Positions 52,230 to 60,467 of a stretch of DNA of 64,000 bases are shown here, piece after piece. The notes under the pieces are model-generated. The model was not told where the DNA came from. It saw only the letters and a program-made list of their open reading frames with translations, and did no database searches. This DNA comes from Nonomuraea typhae (lineage in GTDB: Bacteria > Actinomycetota > Actinomycetes > Streptosporangiales > Streptosporangiaceae). Numbering within the stretch: the stretch's first letter is position 1; each line of letters opens with the position of its first letter. Location of the stretch: assembly GCF_009760925.1 (NCBI RefSeq), contig NZ_VRLV01000009.1:248001-312000 (forward strand), given 5' to 3'. Position numbers and translations under genes: made by a program.

Positions 52230-52257
52230 CTGACCAATATGTCGCAAATGATAGGGT
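52230..52257 (+). promoter_or_regulatory. Leaderless promoter of the DsbA-like gene
   Basis: -35 CTGACC (52230-52235), 16-nt spacer, -10 TAGGGT (52252-52257), then 7 nt to the ATG at 52265. Confidence 0.6.
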
Positions 52258-52264
52258 CGCCCCG

Positions 52265-52912
52265 ATGAAAATGAGGCTGGTGGCGGCCCTGGTGGTCGCG
52301 TGTGTCGTTCTTGCCGTACTCGCTGTCGTGGCCTTCACGGAGCCGTCCGGCAGCCAGGGCACCTACCAGCTGACCCGTCAGCCGGACGGTTCGATGGTCC
52401 TGGTCAAGCCCGGCGTGACCGCCCCGGTCCTCGACCTCTACGAAGACTTCGACTGCCCCGTCTGCAAGCGCCTGCACGACGCCGTGGACCCCACGATCCA
52501 GCGCCTGGCCAAGCAGGGGGCGGTGCGCGTGGTGTTCCACCCGGTGACGATCTTCCAGGATGAGCCGATGCGCTCCAACAGCATCCGCGCGGCCGCCGCC
52601 GCCCGATGCGTCCCGGAGGCGAACTGGCTGGCCTTCCGCGACGAGCTGTACGCGATCCAGCCCGCCCCGCACGGCTCCGCGAGCGGCTTCACCCCGCGGG
52701 AACTCGTGGGCGCGGCCCGCAAGGCGGGCGCCTCGGTGGACGAGTGCGTCTCCAGCCTGACCCATGCCAACCAGCACCTGCGCCAGAGCGCCGGGATCCG
52801 CCTCGAAGGCACCCCGACGGTCCTGCTCAACGGCCGGATGCTCGGCGAGGAGGCGTTCGACCCGAAGGCGCTGGAGCGGCTCATCACCGGCGGCGACGGC
52901 GTCACCATCTGA
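52265..52912 (+). CDS. DsbA-like thioredoxin-fold membrane-anchored protein
   Basis: 215 residues. An N-terminal signal anchor (about 4-24) precedes a thioredoxin/DsbA domain with the active-site motif CPVC (Cys64-Cys67) in YEDFDCPVCKRLHDAV, and the cis-Pro loop LEGTPTVLLNGR. Two further cysteines (ARCVPEANW, DECVSSL) may form a second disulphide. Expected to form or isomerise disulphides in exported proteins. Leaderless start 7 nt after TAGGGT; the extension to 52169 is not used. Confidence 0.92.
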   Translation: MKMRLVAALVVACVVLAVLAVVAFTEPSGSQGTYQLTRQPDGSMVLVKPGVTAPVLDLYEDFDCPVCKRLHDAVDPTIQRLAKQGAVRVVFHPVTIFQDEPMRSNSIRAAAAARCVPEANWLAFRDELYAIQPAPHGSASGFTPRELVGAARKAGASVDECVSSLTHANQHLRQSAGIRLEGTPTVLLNGRMLGEEAFDPKALERLITGGDGVTI

Positions 52913-52992
52913 CTGCGGCGTCTAAAGGGTTGTCCCAGAACGTGAGACCGGTGTGCCAGATGGTGAATCCATGTGGCAGACTCCATCTCACC

Positions 52993-53034
52993 ATGTTCTA
53001 CGGTCTGCTCATTATCGGCAGGCGCGCTGGCTAA
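52993..53034 (+). CDS. cimA leader peptide (attenuator ORF)
   Basis: 13-codon ORF MFYGLLIIGRRAG with consecutive Leu-Leu-Ile-Ile codons, placed 25 nt before a rho-independent hairpin and 77 nt before cimA. GCGCGCTGGC at its 3' end (53022-53031) pairs perfectly with GCCAGCGCGC (53048-53057). GGTCTGC within the ORF (53002-53008) is also complementary to GCAGACC (53056-53062), which overlaps the terminator stem. Regulatory codons match the pathway product (Ile). No RBS, so it is probably leaderless or nearly so. Confidence 0.8.
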   Translation: MFYGLLIIGRRAG

Positions 53035-53058
53035 CAAACGGGACACCGCCAGCGCGCA

Positions 53059-53087
53059 GACCTCTCACGTCCGTGAGGGGTCTTTTT
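53059..53087 (+). terminator. Attenuator terminator upstream of cimA
   Basis: GACCTCTCAC (53059-53068) pairs with GTGAGGGGTC (53073-53082), 4-nt loop, followed by TTTTT. Located between the leader ORF and the cimA RBS. Confidence 0.85.
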
Positions 53088-53110
53088 CATTTCCACGGGA
53101 GACCAATCAG

Positions 53111-54685
53111 ATGGCCGACGACCGCTTCCACGTGTACGACACCACGCTGCGCGATGGCGCACAGCAGGAAGGCCTCAACCTGACGGTGGCCGACAAGCTG
53201 TCCATCGCGCGCCACCTGGACAGCCTGGGCGTCGGTTTCATCGAAGGGGGCTGGCCGGGCGCCAACCCCAAGGACACAGAGTTCTTCAGGCGGGCTCAAA
53301 CAGAGCTGGACCTGAAGCACGCGCAGCTTGCCGCGTTCGGCGCGACCCGCCGGGCAGGCATGAAGGCAGCAGATGACCCTCTGGTTGCCGCTTTGCGCGA
53401 ATCCGGCGCGCCGGTCGTGACCCTTGTCGCCAAGAGTCACGACCGGCACGTGGAGCTGGCCCTCCGCACGACCCTCGATGAGAATCTCGCGATGATCCGC
53501 GACACCGTCTCTCATCTGAAAGCGGAGGGCCAGCGGGTCTTCCTCGACGCCGAGCACTTCTTCGACGGCTTCGCGTCCAATCCAGCCTACGCTCTGGAGG
53601 TCGTCAGGACCGCGGCCGAAGCCGGCGCCGACGTGATCGCCCTGTGTGACACGAACGGCGGCATGCTCCCCGACGAACTGGCCGAGGTCGTCTACGAGGC
53701 GGTGCAGACCAGCGCCCGCGTCGGCATCCACTGTCACGACGACACCGGCTGCGCGGTGGCCAACACGCTGGCCGCGGTGAAGGCGGGCGCCACGCACGTG
53801 CAGGGCTGCGCCAACGGGTACGGCGAGCGCTCCGGCAACGCGAACCTGTTCACCGTCGTGGCCAACCTGCAGCTCAAGCGGGGCTTCGACCTGGTCCCGG
53901 ACGCGGCGCTGGCGGACATGACCCGGATCGCCCACGCGATCACCGAGGTCACCAACGTCACCCCGAACTCCCACGCCCCGTACGTGGGCATGTCCGCCTT
54001 CGCGCACAAGGCGGGCCTGCACGCCAGCGCCATCAAGGTGGACCCGAACCTCTACCAGCACATCGACCCGGCGGCGGTCGGCAACGACATGCGCATGCTG
54101 GTCTCCGACATGGCGGGCCGGGCCAGCGTCGAGCTGAAGGGCCGCGAGCTCGGCTACCAGCTGACCCCCGAGATCTCCAAGGAACTCGTGGACCGGGTCA
54201 AGGACCTGGAGGCCAAGGGCTACACGTTCGAGGCCGCGGACGCCTCCTTCGAGCTCCTGCTGCGCGACACGCTCAAGGGCGAGCGCAGGCGGCACTTCGA
54301 GGTGGAGTCCTGGCGGGTGATCGTCGAGCGCACCAAGGGCGGCGAACTGGTCAGCGAGGCCACGGTCAAGCTGCACGCCAAGGGCGAGCGCATCGTGGCC
54401 ACGGGCGAGGGCAACGGCCCGGTCAACGCCCTCGACAAGGCGGTACGGCTGGGCCTGGAGAAGCTCTACCCGGAGCTGGCCGAGGTCGAGCTGATCGACT
54501 TCAAGGTGCGCATACTCGAGGGCACCCACGGCACCGACGCCGTCACCCGCGTCCTCATCACGACCAGCGACGCCACGGGCGAGTGGGCGACGGTCGGCGT
54601 GGACGAGAACATCATCGACGCCTCCTGGCAGGCCCTCGAGCAGGCGGTCACCTACGGCCTCCTGCGCGCGGGCCGCGACCTGTAG
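53111..54685 (+). CDS. cimA: Citramalate synthase
   Basis: LeuA-superfamily enzyme condensing pyruvate and acetyl-CoA to (R)-citramalate, supplying 2-oxobutyrate for isoleucine without threonine. 524 residues, CimA length. Catalytic start YDTTLRDGAQQEGLN (Arg14, Asp15), IALCDTNGGMLPDEL, VGIHCHDDTGCAVANTLAAV metal-binding HxH region, and GYGERSGNANL; the C-terminal LeuA dimer/regulatory domain follows (from about 400). The ATG at 53111 has GGGAG 9 nt upstream. Preceded by an attenuator. Confidence 0.95.
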   Translation: MADDRFHVYDTTLRDGAQQEGLNLTVADKLSIARHLDSLGVGFIEGGWPGANPKDTEFFRRAQTELDLKHAQLAAFGATRRAGMKAADDPLVAALRESGAPVVTLVAKSHDRHVELALRTTLDENLAMIRDTVSHLKAEGQRVFLDAEHFFDGFASNPAYALEVVRTAAEAGADVIALCDTNGGMLPDELAEVVYEAVQTSARVGIHCHDDTGCAVANTLAAVKAGATHVQGCANGYGERSGNANLFTVVANLQLKRGFDLVPDAALADMTRIAHAITEVTNVTPNSHAPYVGMSAFAHKAGLHASAIKVDPNLYQHIDPAAVGNDMRMLVSDMAGRASVELKGRELGYQLTPEISKELVDRVKDLEAKGYTFEAADASFELLLRDTLKGERRRHFEVESWRVIVERTKGGELVSEATVKLHAKGERIVATGEGNGPVNALDKAVRLGLEKLYPELAEVELIDFKVRILEGTHGTDAVTRVLITTSDATGEWATVGVDENIIDASWQALEQAVTYGLLRAGRDL

Positions 54686-54703
54686 GAAGGCGCGGTGGAG
54701 AGG

Positions 54704-54732
54704 GTTCGGGTACGGCGCCGCCGTACCCGAAC
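54704..54732. terminator. Bidirectional terminator after cimA
   Basis: Perfect 14-bp inverted repeat, arm GTTCGGGTACGGCG, with a one-base centre, between convergent cimA and the amidase gene. Confidence 0.75.
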
Positions 54733-54744
54733 GAAGGCCAGGAG

Positions 54745-56262
54745 CTACTTACTGATGCGCACAGCGTCGGCGATCACGAGGCCGGTGCCGGATGTCCACC
54801 GGCTCACCCCGACCACGTTGTAGTCACCGGCGTTGAGCGAGAACGTCCCGATGCTTCGCCACCCGCCCCCGCCGGAACGCTGGTCGACGTAGACCGTCTG
54901 GTTCCCGCTGGAGGTGGCCACGATGTAGGGCGCCGAGCTGTTGTATCCCGGCAGCGCCGGATACCAGACCTCGACGTTGTAGGTGCCCGAGCTGGGGATG
55001 CTCGCCTTGAACCAGGCGGCGTCGCTGGCGGCGACGGGGTCGGCGAACCGGTAGTCGGCCCCGTGGCGCTGGGTGGAGTAGGTGGAGGTGCCCCAGTTGG
55101 CGCTGGCGGTGAACCGGCCGTCGGTGGCGTTGTCCACGATGGTGGACCAGGTGGTGCCGCCGCCTCCGGTCACGTACTGCATGTACTTGTTCCAGTCCCA
55201 GTACCGGCCGGGGTCGGTGTGGGTGGCACCGGGGACCTCGTTGTGCCCGATGATTCCGGTGCGGGTCTTCGGGATGCCGTACTTGTTGCACAGGTAGGCG
55301 GTCAGCGCGGCGGAGCTGCGGTACATGGCGTCGGTGAACCACGAGGGGTTGTCGACGAAGCCCTCGTGCTCGATGCCGATGGAGCGCGTGTTGTAGCTCC
55401 AGTTCCCGGCGTGCCAGGCGACGTCCTTGTCGCGCACCATCTGGGTGACCGCGCCGTCGGAGCTGCGGATCACGTAGTGGGCGGAGACGTTGGCGCTCGG
55501 GTTCTGGAACCAGGAGATGGTCCCGGCGTAGGAGCCCTGCGTGACGTGGATGATCACGCGGTCGATGTTGTAGCTGCTCTCGCGGCTGGAGGCGGTGTAG
55601 TTGCCCGAGTTGGCGGCGACCCAGGCGGCCGGCGGGTAGTCGGGGCTCATGGCGGCCATGGCGGTCAGGTCCTGGGCTTCCGCGTAGGCGCCGCGTTCCG
55701 CGGTGACGTTCTGGGCGGCGACGCTGATCTGCTCGGCGCCCGCGGCGCCGGTCAGGCCCTTGCCGAGGAAGTCGTAGACGGTGTCGGCGTACAGGCGCGC
55801 GGTGGCCGGGTCGGCGGCGTTGCTGTACTTGGCCACGACCGGGTACCAGGCGCCGAGCCCGGCGTCGGCCGGGAGGCCGAGTTCGTCGGCGTAGGCGCGC
55901 AGGACGGCGGCGCCGCCCTTGACGTTGGCGCCGGAGTCGTTCCTGAGGGCCCGCTTGGACAGCCCGGTGAGGCCGGCGGCCTTCTCCAGGACCTTGGCGG
56001 TGGGGTTGCTGACCAGGTGCATGACGCCGTAGCCGCCGCTGGCGGAGGGCTGACCGGCGTGGCCGTCGAAGTGGGTCTCCGCGTAGGCGATGGTGACCAG
56101 CAGGTCGCGGGGGACCCGATAGGTCTCGGCCGCCTGGTCGAAGGCCGCGGTCAGGGGGCCGGTGCGGGTGGTGGCGTTGGCGGCGGTGGGGAGGACGAGG
56201 GTGAGCATGGCGAGGATGCTCGTGGCGAGAAGCGTTAATCGGGGGGTTCGAGTTGCCCTCAT
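54745..56262 (-). CDS. Secreted N-acetylmuramoyl-L-alanine amidase with transglycosylase-like and golvesin-like domains
   Basis: 505-residue exported protein in three modules. Signal peptide 1-30. Residues about 40-170 look like a lysozyme/SLT-type domain (LLVTIAYAETHFDG with a candidate Glu, SGGYGVMHL). Residues about 215-365 form an amidase_2/PGRP domain with zinc ligands in VIIHVTQGSY, SIGIEHEGF and IIGHNEVPGATHTDPGR. Residues about 375-503 resemble the golvesin C-terminal-like carbohydrate-binding fold (ADYRFADPVAASDAAWFKAS, GLVIADAVRISK). The ATG at 56262 is 6 nt after TATCTT, so it is leaderless. Confidence 0.92.
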   Translation of the reverse strand: MRATRTPRLTLLATSILAMLTLVLPTAANATTRTGPLTAAFDQAAETYRVPRDLLVTIAYAETHFDGHAGQPSASGGYGVMHLVSNPTAKVLEKAAGLTGLSKRALRNDSGANVKGGAAVLRAYADELGLPADAGLGAWYPVVAKYSNAADPATARLYADTVYDFLGKGLTGAAGAEQISVAAQNVTAERGAYAEAQDLTAMAAMSPDYPPAAWVAANSGNYTASSRESSYNIDRVIIHVTQGSYAGTISWFQNPSANVSAHYVIRSSDGAVTQMVRDKDVAWHAGNWSYNTRSIGIEHEGFVDNPSWFTDAMYRSSAALTAYLCNKYGIPKTRTGIIGHNEVPGATHTDPGRYWDWNKYMQYVTGGGGTTWSTIVDNATDGRFTASANWGTSTYSTQRHGADYRFADPVAASDAAWFKASIPSSGTYNVEVWYPALPGYNSSAPYIVATSSGNQTVYVDQRSGGGGWRSIGTFSLNAGDYNVVGVSRWTSGTGLVIADAVRISK

Positions 56263-56268
56263 GGCCGC

Positions 56269-56308
56269 AAGATACGACTAACCCTGACAGATGTCGATAA
56301 TTGACATC
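56269..56308 (-). promoter_or_regulatory. Amidase promoter with overlapping inverted repeat
   Basis: Minus strand: -35 TCGACA (56292-56297), 17-nt spacer, -10 TATCTT (56269-56274), then 6 nt to the ATG. The inverted repeat GATGTC-N7-GACATC (56290-56308) covers the -35, as an operator would. Confidence 0.65.
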
Positions 56309-56346
56309 ACTCTGGGTTTACTTGAAACTTTCCGTCGTATCCCTGT

Positions 56347-57966
56347 TCAGAAAACCACCGACACCCCGTTCACCTTCACCTTTCCCCCGGAACACGACAC
56401 CTTCGGCGCGTCGGTACCCGGCACGATCACCGTCACCAGCTCCTTGGCCGCAGGCGAGACCACCACGCTGGCCGCCTTCTTCCCCAGATACGTCGGCGAC
56501 ACCCAGCCGCGCCCGCCGCCCCGCTCCACCTTCTGCCCGCCGACCGGCGCGCACCCGGCCAACTGCACCAGCGTGACCCTGTACTTCCCATCGCCCAGCA
56601 CGACCCGGCCGCCCGCGTTGGAGACCACGTTCAGCGCGGGGTCGAACCGCCACAGGTTGCGCACCTTCTTCCCGCCGGCCGCGGTGTCGCGCACCGCCAT
56701 CACGTCCTCGCCGTGGTTGACGAACAACGACCTGGTACGGCTGACGCCATACGCCTTGTCCGTGACCCGGAAGGTCTGGCGGCCGGCGCCGTACGCCGTC
56801 TTCGTGAGCTTGGTGGCGGTGCGCGGCCGGAACCGCGCGCCCTCGACCATGGGGACGTTGTGCGCCTCGGGGGAGAGCGTCCAGTAGCGGTAGGAGCTCT
56901 TCTCGTAGGAGTGGAACCCGGCGTCGACCAGGATGTCGCGCCCGTCGGCGTAGTAGGTGACGCCCATGTGGTCCTCGTGCCCGTGGAACTTCATCCCGGG
57001 CCCGAACCGCAGCGAGTAGTAGGCCGCGTCCTTCGTCCAGTCGGTGCGCCCGAAGGCGTACCCGGCGCGGTAGACCTTGACCTTCTCCTTCGGGGTGCCG
57101 GTCTCCATCTTCGGCTCGGTCTCGGCGCTGCCGTCGCCGATCGGCACCATGTACCCGCTGGGCTCGGTGGCATGGGCGACGAACGCCTTCATGGCCTCGG
57201 TCCGCTTGGCGATCTCGCCGGGTACCTTCCGCTCGCAGTCGCGCATGTTGGTCATCGCGACCTGGAGCCGGCCGTACACATAGACGGCGTACCGCGGCGC
57301 CTGCTCCATCAGCGCGCCCTGGGAGTCCACGTCGAGCTTGACCGTGCCCGTCAGCCGCTTGATCGCCAGCGAGGTCCAATCGCGCCGGTTCAGCCTGCAG
57401 CCGATGCCCATGAGCGCGATGTCCTGGTCGATGCCGTGGTTGTGGCCCTTCTTGTACAGGCGGGGGTCGGCCAGCAGCTTGGCGTGCTCCTTCAGGCTGT
57501 CCTTGAGCCAGCCGTCCTTCACGTGCATGCTCAGGCAGACCAGCGCCTGCGTGCGCAGCGAGGTCGGGTGGTCTTTCCAGACATAGGGCTTGGTACGGCC
57601 GGCGCCCCGCTTGTTGCCGGCCGCCCAGTCCTTGGTGATCTCCTTGGCCCGCTTGAGGAAGCGCTCCTCGCCGGTGTTCTCGTAGGCGACGACGAGCGTG
57701 CCGACCCAGCGCAGCGAGTGGAACACGAACTCCCAGGAGCGGTTCCGGTACGGGCTGGCGCCCCAGTCGATCTTCTGGCCGATCTTGTACGGCGGCTGTC
57801 CCACCAGCGAGATCTCGCCGCCCATGACCTCCTCGGCGGTGGGCGTGCCGGGGATCCAGTCGCCCTGGCACTCGGCGGTGCGCTTGACCTTGTCCGCTGC
57901 CTGAGCGGGGGCCCCGAGCCCGGTGACGGCGAGCATGAGGGCAAGGGGTATCGCGAGGCGGCGCAC
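56347..57966 (-). CDS. Secreted heparinase II/III-type polysaccharide lyase
   Basis: 539 residues with a signal peptide (cleavage near PAQAADKV). An alpha/alpha-toroid N-terminal region (IDWGASPYRNRSWEFVFHSL, KKGHNHGIDQDIALMGIGCR) and a beta-sandwich with the family's key stretch FHGHEDHMGVTYYADGRDIL (catalytic/metal His region), then FHSYEKSSYRYW. Acts on uronic-acid polymers by beta-elimination in the family; the actual substrate is unknown. GTG start at 57966 with AAGGA about 9 nt upstream. The amidase gene lies 84 nt downstream with its own promoter. Confidence 0.88.
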   Translation of the reverse strand: MRRLAIPLALMLAVTGLGAPAQAADKVKRTAECQGDWIPGTPTAEEVMGGEISLVGQPPYKIGQKIDWGASPYRNRSWEFVFHSLRWVGTLVVAYENTGEERFLKRAKEITKDWAAGNKRGAGRTKPYVWKDHPTSLRTQALVCLSMHVKDGWLKDSLKEHAKLLADPRLYKKGHNHGIDQDIALMGIGCRLNRRDWTSLAIKRLTGTVKLDVDSQGALMEQAPRYAVYVYGRLQVAMTNMRDCERKVPGEIAKRTEAMKAFVAHATEPSGYMVPIGDGSAETEPKMETGTPKEKVKVYRAGYAFGRTDWTKDAAYYSLRFGPGMKFHGHEDHMGVTYYADGRDILVDAGFHSYEKSSYRYWTLSPEAHNVPMVEGARFRPRTATKLTKTAYGAGRQTFRVTDKAYGVSRTRSLFVNHGEDVMAVRDTAAGGKKVRNLWRFDPALNVVSNAGGRVVLGDGKYRVTLVQLAGCAPVGGQKVERGGGRGWVSPTYLGKKAASVVVSPAAKELVTVIVPGTDAPKVSCSGGKVKVNGVSVVF

Positions 57967-58077
57967 GCCGGTGGTCCTTCCGGGGATGGAACTCAGAGCG
58001 AGTCATGTTTTCGGACTCGCGATCAAGAGGTCAAGCCGGGTGCGCGATTGTTAGCGGCCTGATGCCATGCTGTCTTC

Positions 58078-58677
58078 GTGAAATACGACGACATCGTGGT
58101 GCCGGACACCGCCGCCTGCCGCCTCGCCCTCGAGGTCGCGACCGAGTTTCACTCGCCTTCCCTGCTCAACCACTCCATCCGCGCCTATCTGTTCGCCGCC
58201 GCCCACGGGCAGGGGCACGGGATCGCCTTCGACGCCGAACTGCTCTACGTCGCCTCGATGCTGCACGACATCGGGCTGACGAAGGAGTTCGACAGCCACA
58301 CGGTGCCGTTCGAGGAGGCCGGCGGGCACGTGGCGTGGGTCTTCGGGGCCGGCGCGGGCTGGCCGGCCGAGCGCAGGAGGCGCGCGGCCGAGGTGATCGT
58401 CCGCCACATGTGGGACGCCGCCGACGTCCCGGAGGACGATCCGGAAGGGCGCCTGCTGGAGCTCTCCACCGCCATGGACATCTCCGGCCGCCAGACCGAG
58501 GAGATCCCCGAGCCGCTCAGGAGCGAGGTGCTGGCCCGCCACCCGCGGCTGGACCTGGTCAAGGAGTTCGCCGCCTGTGTGACCGAGCAGGGAACCCGCA
58601 AACCCGACAGCATCGCGGCGGGTTTCGTCCGAGGGGGTATTGCTGACAAACTGGCCAGGAATCCGCTGAACTCCTGA
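58078..58677 (+). CDS. HD-domain hydrolase, cyanamide-hydratase-like
   Basis: 199 residues. HD-superfamily residues: His in LLNHSIRAYLFAAA, His-Asp in VASMLHDIGLTKEF, further His in RHMWDAADVP. The overall order resembles the cyanamide hydratase/Ddi2-like HD branch more than c-di-GMP HD-GYP proteins, but no substrate can be assigned. GTG 58078; CATGCT lies 6 nt before it, a weak leaderless signal. The methyltransferase starts 10 nt downstream, so they may be co-transcribed. Confidence 0.87.
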   Translation: MKYDDIVVPDTAACRLALEVATEFHSPSLLNHSIRAYLFAAAHGQGHGIAFDAELLYVASMLHDIGLTKEFDSHTVPFEEAGGHVAWVFGAGAGWPAERRRRAAEVIVRHMWDAADVPEDDPEGRLLELSTAMDISGRQTEEIPEPLRSEVLARHPRLDLVKEFAACVTEQGTRKPDSIAAGFVRGGIADKLARNPLNS

Positions 58678-58687
58678 GGTTGGTCGC

Positions 58688-59461
58688 ATGATCGATACCA
58701 CGGTGTCCCATTCGCCGAGAATCTGGAACTACTGGCTCGGGGGCAAGGACAACTACGAGATCGATCGTGAGATCGGTGACCAGTTCGCCCGCGTCTTCCC
58801 CGAGATCGTGCCGATCGCCAAGGAGTCGCGGGCCTTCCTCACCCGCGCCGTCACCTTCCTCGCCGGCGAGGCCGGGATTCGCCAGTTCCTCGACATCGGC
58901 ACCGGCCTGCCCACGGTCAACAACACCCACGAGGTCGCCCAGCGCGTCGCCCCGGACTCCCGCGTGGTGTACGTGGACAACGACCCCATCGTGCTGGCCC
59001 ACGCCCGCGCCCTGCTGGTCGGCAGCCCCGAGGGCCTGACCGAGTACATCGACGCCGACCTGCGCGAGCCGCGGGCGATCCTGGCCGCCGCCACCGAGAC
59101 CACGCTGGACTTCAGCCGCCCCGTCGCGCTGATGCTGCTCAACATCCTGGGCCACATCCCCGACTACGACCAGGCCAGGCAGATCGTCGCCGCCCTGGTC
59201 GCCGCCCTGCCCTCCGGCAGCTACGTGGCCGTGGCCGACGGCACCAACGTCATCAAGGGCCCCGAGTTCGAGGCGGCCATCGCCATCTGGAACCAGAGCG
59301 GCTCCGTCCCCTACCACCTGCGCAGCCCGGAGCAGATCGGCTCCTTCCTCGACGGCCTGGACATTCTCGAGCCCGGCGTCGTCTCCTGCCCCGACTGGCG
59401 GCCGCAGGGCACCCCGCAGCCGGTGGTGGACGAGTTCTGCGCGGTGGCCCGCAAGCCCTAG
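58688..59461 (+). CDS. DUF574 (Methyltransf_19) SAM-dependent methyltransferase
   Basis: 257 residues of the actinobacteria-specific family that is strongly expanded in Streptomyces and relatives. Signatures: SPRIWNYWLGGKDNYEIDRE, FLDIGTGLPTVNNTHEVAQ, VVYVDNDPIVLAHARALL, LLNILGHIPD. Targets are unknown; expansions are used as a marker of the group. ATG 58688 with GAGG about 9 nt upstream; 10 nt after the HD gene. Confidence 0.93.
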   Translation: MIDTTVSHSPRIWNYWLGGKDNYEIDREIGDQFARVFPEIVPIAKESRAFLTRAVTFLAGEAGIRQFLDIGTGLPTVNNTHEVAQRVAPDSRVVYVDNDPIVLAHARALLVGSPEGLTEYIDADLREPRAILAAATETTLDFSRPVALMLLNILGHIPDYDQARQIVAALVAALPSGSYVAVADGTNVIKGPEFEAAIAIWNQSGSVPYHLRSPEQIGSFLDGLDILEPGVVSCPDWRPQGTPQPVVDEFCAVARKP

Positions 59462-59473
59462 AAGGTGTCCGCA

Positions 59474-59479
59474 TAGGGT
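59474..59479 (+). promoter_or_regulatory. Leaderless -10 box of the ABM gene
   Basis: TAGGGT followed by 6 nt and the ATG at 59486, with no RBS. Confidence 0.5.
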
Positions 59480-59485
59480 TGGCAC

Positions 59486-59836
59486 ATGGCTGTCGTGAAG
59501 ATCAATGCGCTGACCGTTCCCGCCGAGATGCGCGAGGAACTGGAGAAGAGGTTCGCCAACCGGGCGGGCATGGTCGAATCGGCCGACGGGTTCGAGTGGT
59601 TCGAGCTGCTGCGCCCCCTCGAGGGCACCGACCAGTACCTCGTCTACACCCGCTGGCGCAGTGAGGAGGACTTCCAGACCTGGCAGCAGAGCCAGGCGTT
59701 CCAGCGCGGCCACGCCCAGGCGGCCGAGGCCGCCAAGGCCCAGGGACAGGACCACGGGCACGGGCACGGTCCCGCGGCCACCGGCTCCCAGGTGTGGTCC
59801 TTCGAGGTCGTGCAGAGCGCCGCGCCCAAGGACTAA
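59486..59836 (+). CDS. Antibiotic biosynthesis monooxygenase (ABM)-fold protein, HmoA-like
   Basis: 116 residues. ABM dimeric ferredoxin-like fold: VKINALTVPAEMREELEKRF, FEWFELLRPLEGTDQYLVYT, RWRSEEDFQTWQQSQAF. A His-rich segment (GQDHGHGHGP) is inserted near the C-terminus and could bind metal or haem. Relatives include haem-degrading monooxygenases and quinol monooxygenases; specificity cannot be inferred. Ends 4 nt inside the convergent amaP stop. Confidence 0.87.
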   Translation: MAVVKINALTVPAEMREELEKRFANRAGMVESADGFEWFELLRPLEGTDQYLVYTRWRSEEDFQTWQQSQAFQRGHAQAAEAAKAQGQDHGHGHGPAATGSQVWSFEVVQSAAPKD

Positions 59837-60387
59837 CCCTTCAGCGTCACGCGGGCCACGGCGGGCAGCCGGTCGGTCTCCAGGGCGTCGCGCATGTGCG
59901 GGATCGCCACCCCGGCCAGGTGTTCCTTGATCTCGCCGATCCGGGCGTCCTCGCCGGCGACCAGGCGCAGCCGTACCTCGGGAGCGTGAGGCGAGCCGGT
60001 CAGGTCGGCGGTGGCGCTCAGGACGGCGGGGCTGGCGGTGATCTCCGCGGTGACGGCCTCCGCGACGCCGTTCGCGGTGATCTCGGTGACGCCGCCGGGG
60101 CCTGTCTCCAGCCGCAGCGACGACACCGTGGCCCGCCGTCCCTGCACGAGCAACCACCGCAGCGCCAGTACGGCCAGCACCACCGCGCCCGCGGCCACCG
60201 CCCACCACGCCCACGACCGCGAGAAGAACGCGAGGACCGGGCCGTTGACCAGCGGTTCCGCGGCCGGGGCCCAGTTCTGGGGGAGCAGGCCGAGGCTTCT
60301 GGCCACGGCCGCGCCGCCCAGGACGGTCAGCAGCAGCCCGACCAGGGCCAGGCCGAGCCGGTTTCCGCGCCGTGTGGCCGTGTTCAT
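59833..60387 (-). CDS. amaP: Alkaline-shock response membrane anchor AmaP
   Basis: 184 residues. Two N-terminal TM helices (about 11-32 and 60-80) with a short extracytoplasmic loop, then a cytoplasmic domain (VTEITANGVAEAVTAEITAS, LRLVAGEDARIGEIKEHL) resembling AmaP, which tethers Asp23 to the membrane in Firmicutes. Last gene of a minus-strand operon with two Asp23-family proteins. Its ATG is the fourth of four tandem RBS-start modules (60384-60491). Confidence 0.88.
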   Translation of the reverse strand: MNTATRRGNRLGLALVGLLLTVLGGAAVARSLGLLPQNWAPAAEPLVNGPVLAFFSRSWAWWAVAAGAVVLAVLALRWLLVQGRRATVSSLRLETGPGGVTEITANGVAEAVTAEITASPAVLSATADLTGSPHAPEVRLRLVAGEDARIGEIKEHLAGVAIPHMRDALETDRLPAVARVTLKG

Positions 60388-60467
60388 CGACGCTCCTTCG
60401 GGAAAAGTGTCACGGCCGCTCCTTCAGGCAGAGTGCTCACGGCCGTTCCTTCAAACAGGGTGCTCAT
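60384..60467 (-). CDS. 27-residue mini-ORF made of tandem RBS-start repeats
   Basis: A short ORF between the DUF6286 gene and amaP, coupled at both ends by ATGA overlaps. It reads M, then STLFEGTAV and STLPEGAAV in tandem, then TLFPKERR. Each 27-nt unit contains a GAAGGA Shine-Dalgarno and a start codon in the same frame, so it is both a peptide repeat and an array of initiation sites. Probably arose by duplication of the amaP initiation region. A peptide function is doubtful; an effect on amaP translation is likely. Confidence 0.6.
   Translation of the reverse strand: MSTLFEGTAVSTLPEGAAVTLFPKERR

Noticed and set aside
58078..58677. HD-GYP c-di-GMP phosphodiesterase
   Set aside because: The GYP motif and the second conserved His pattern are absent.
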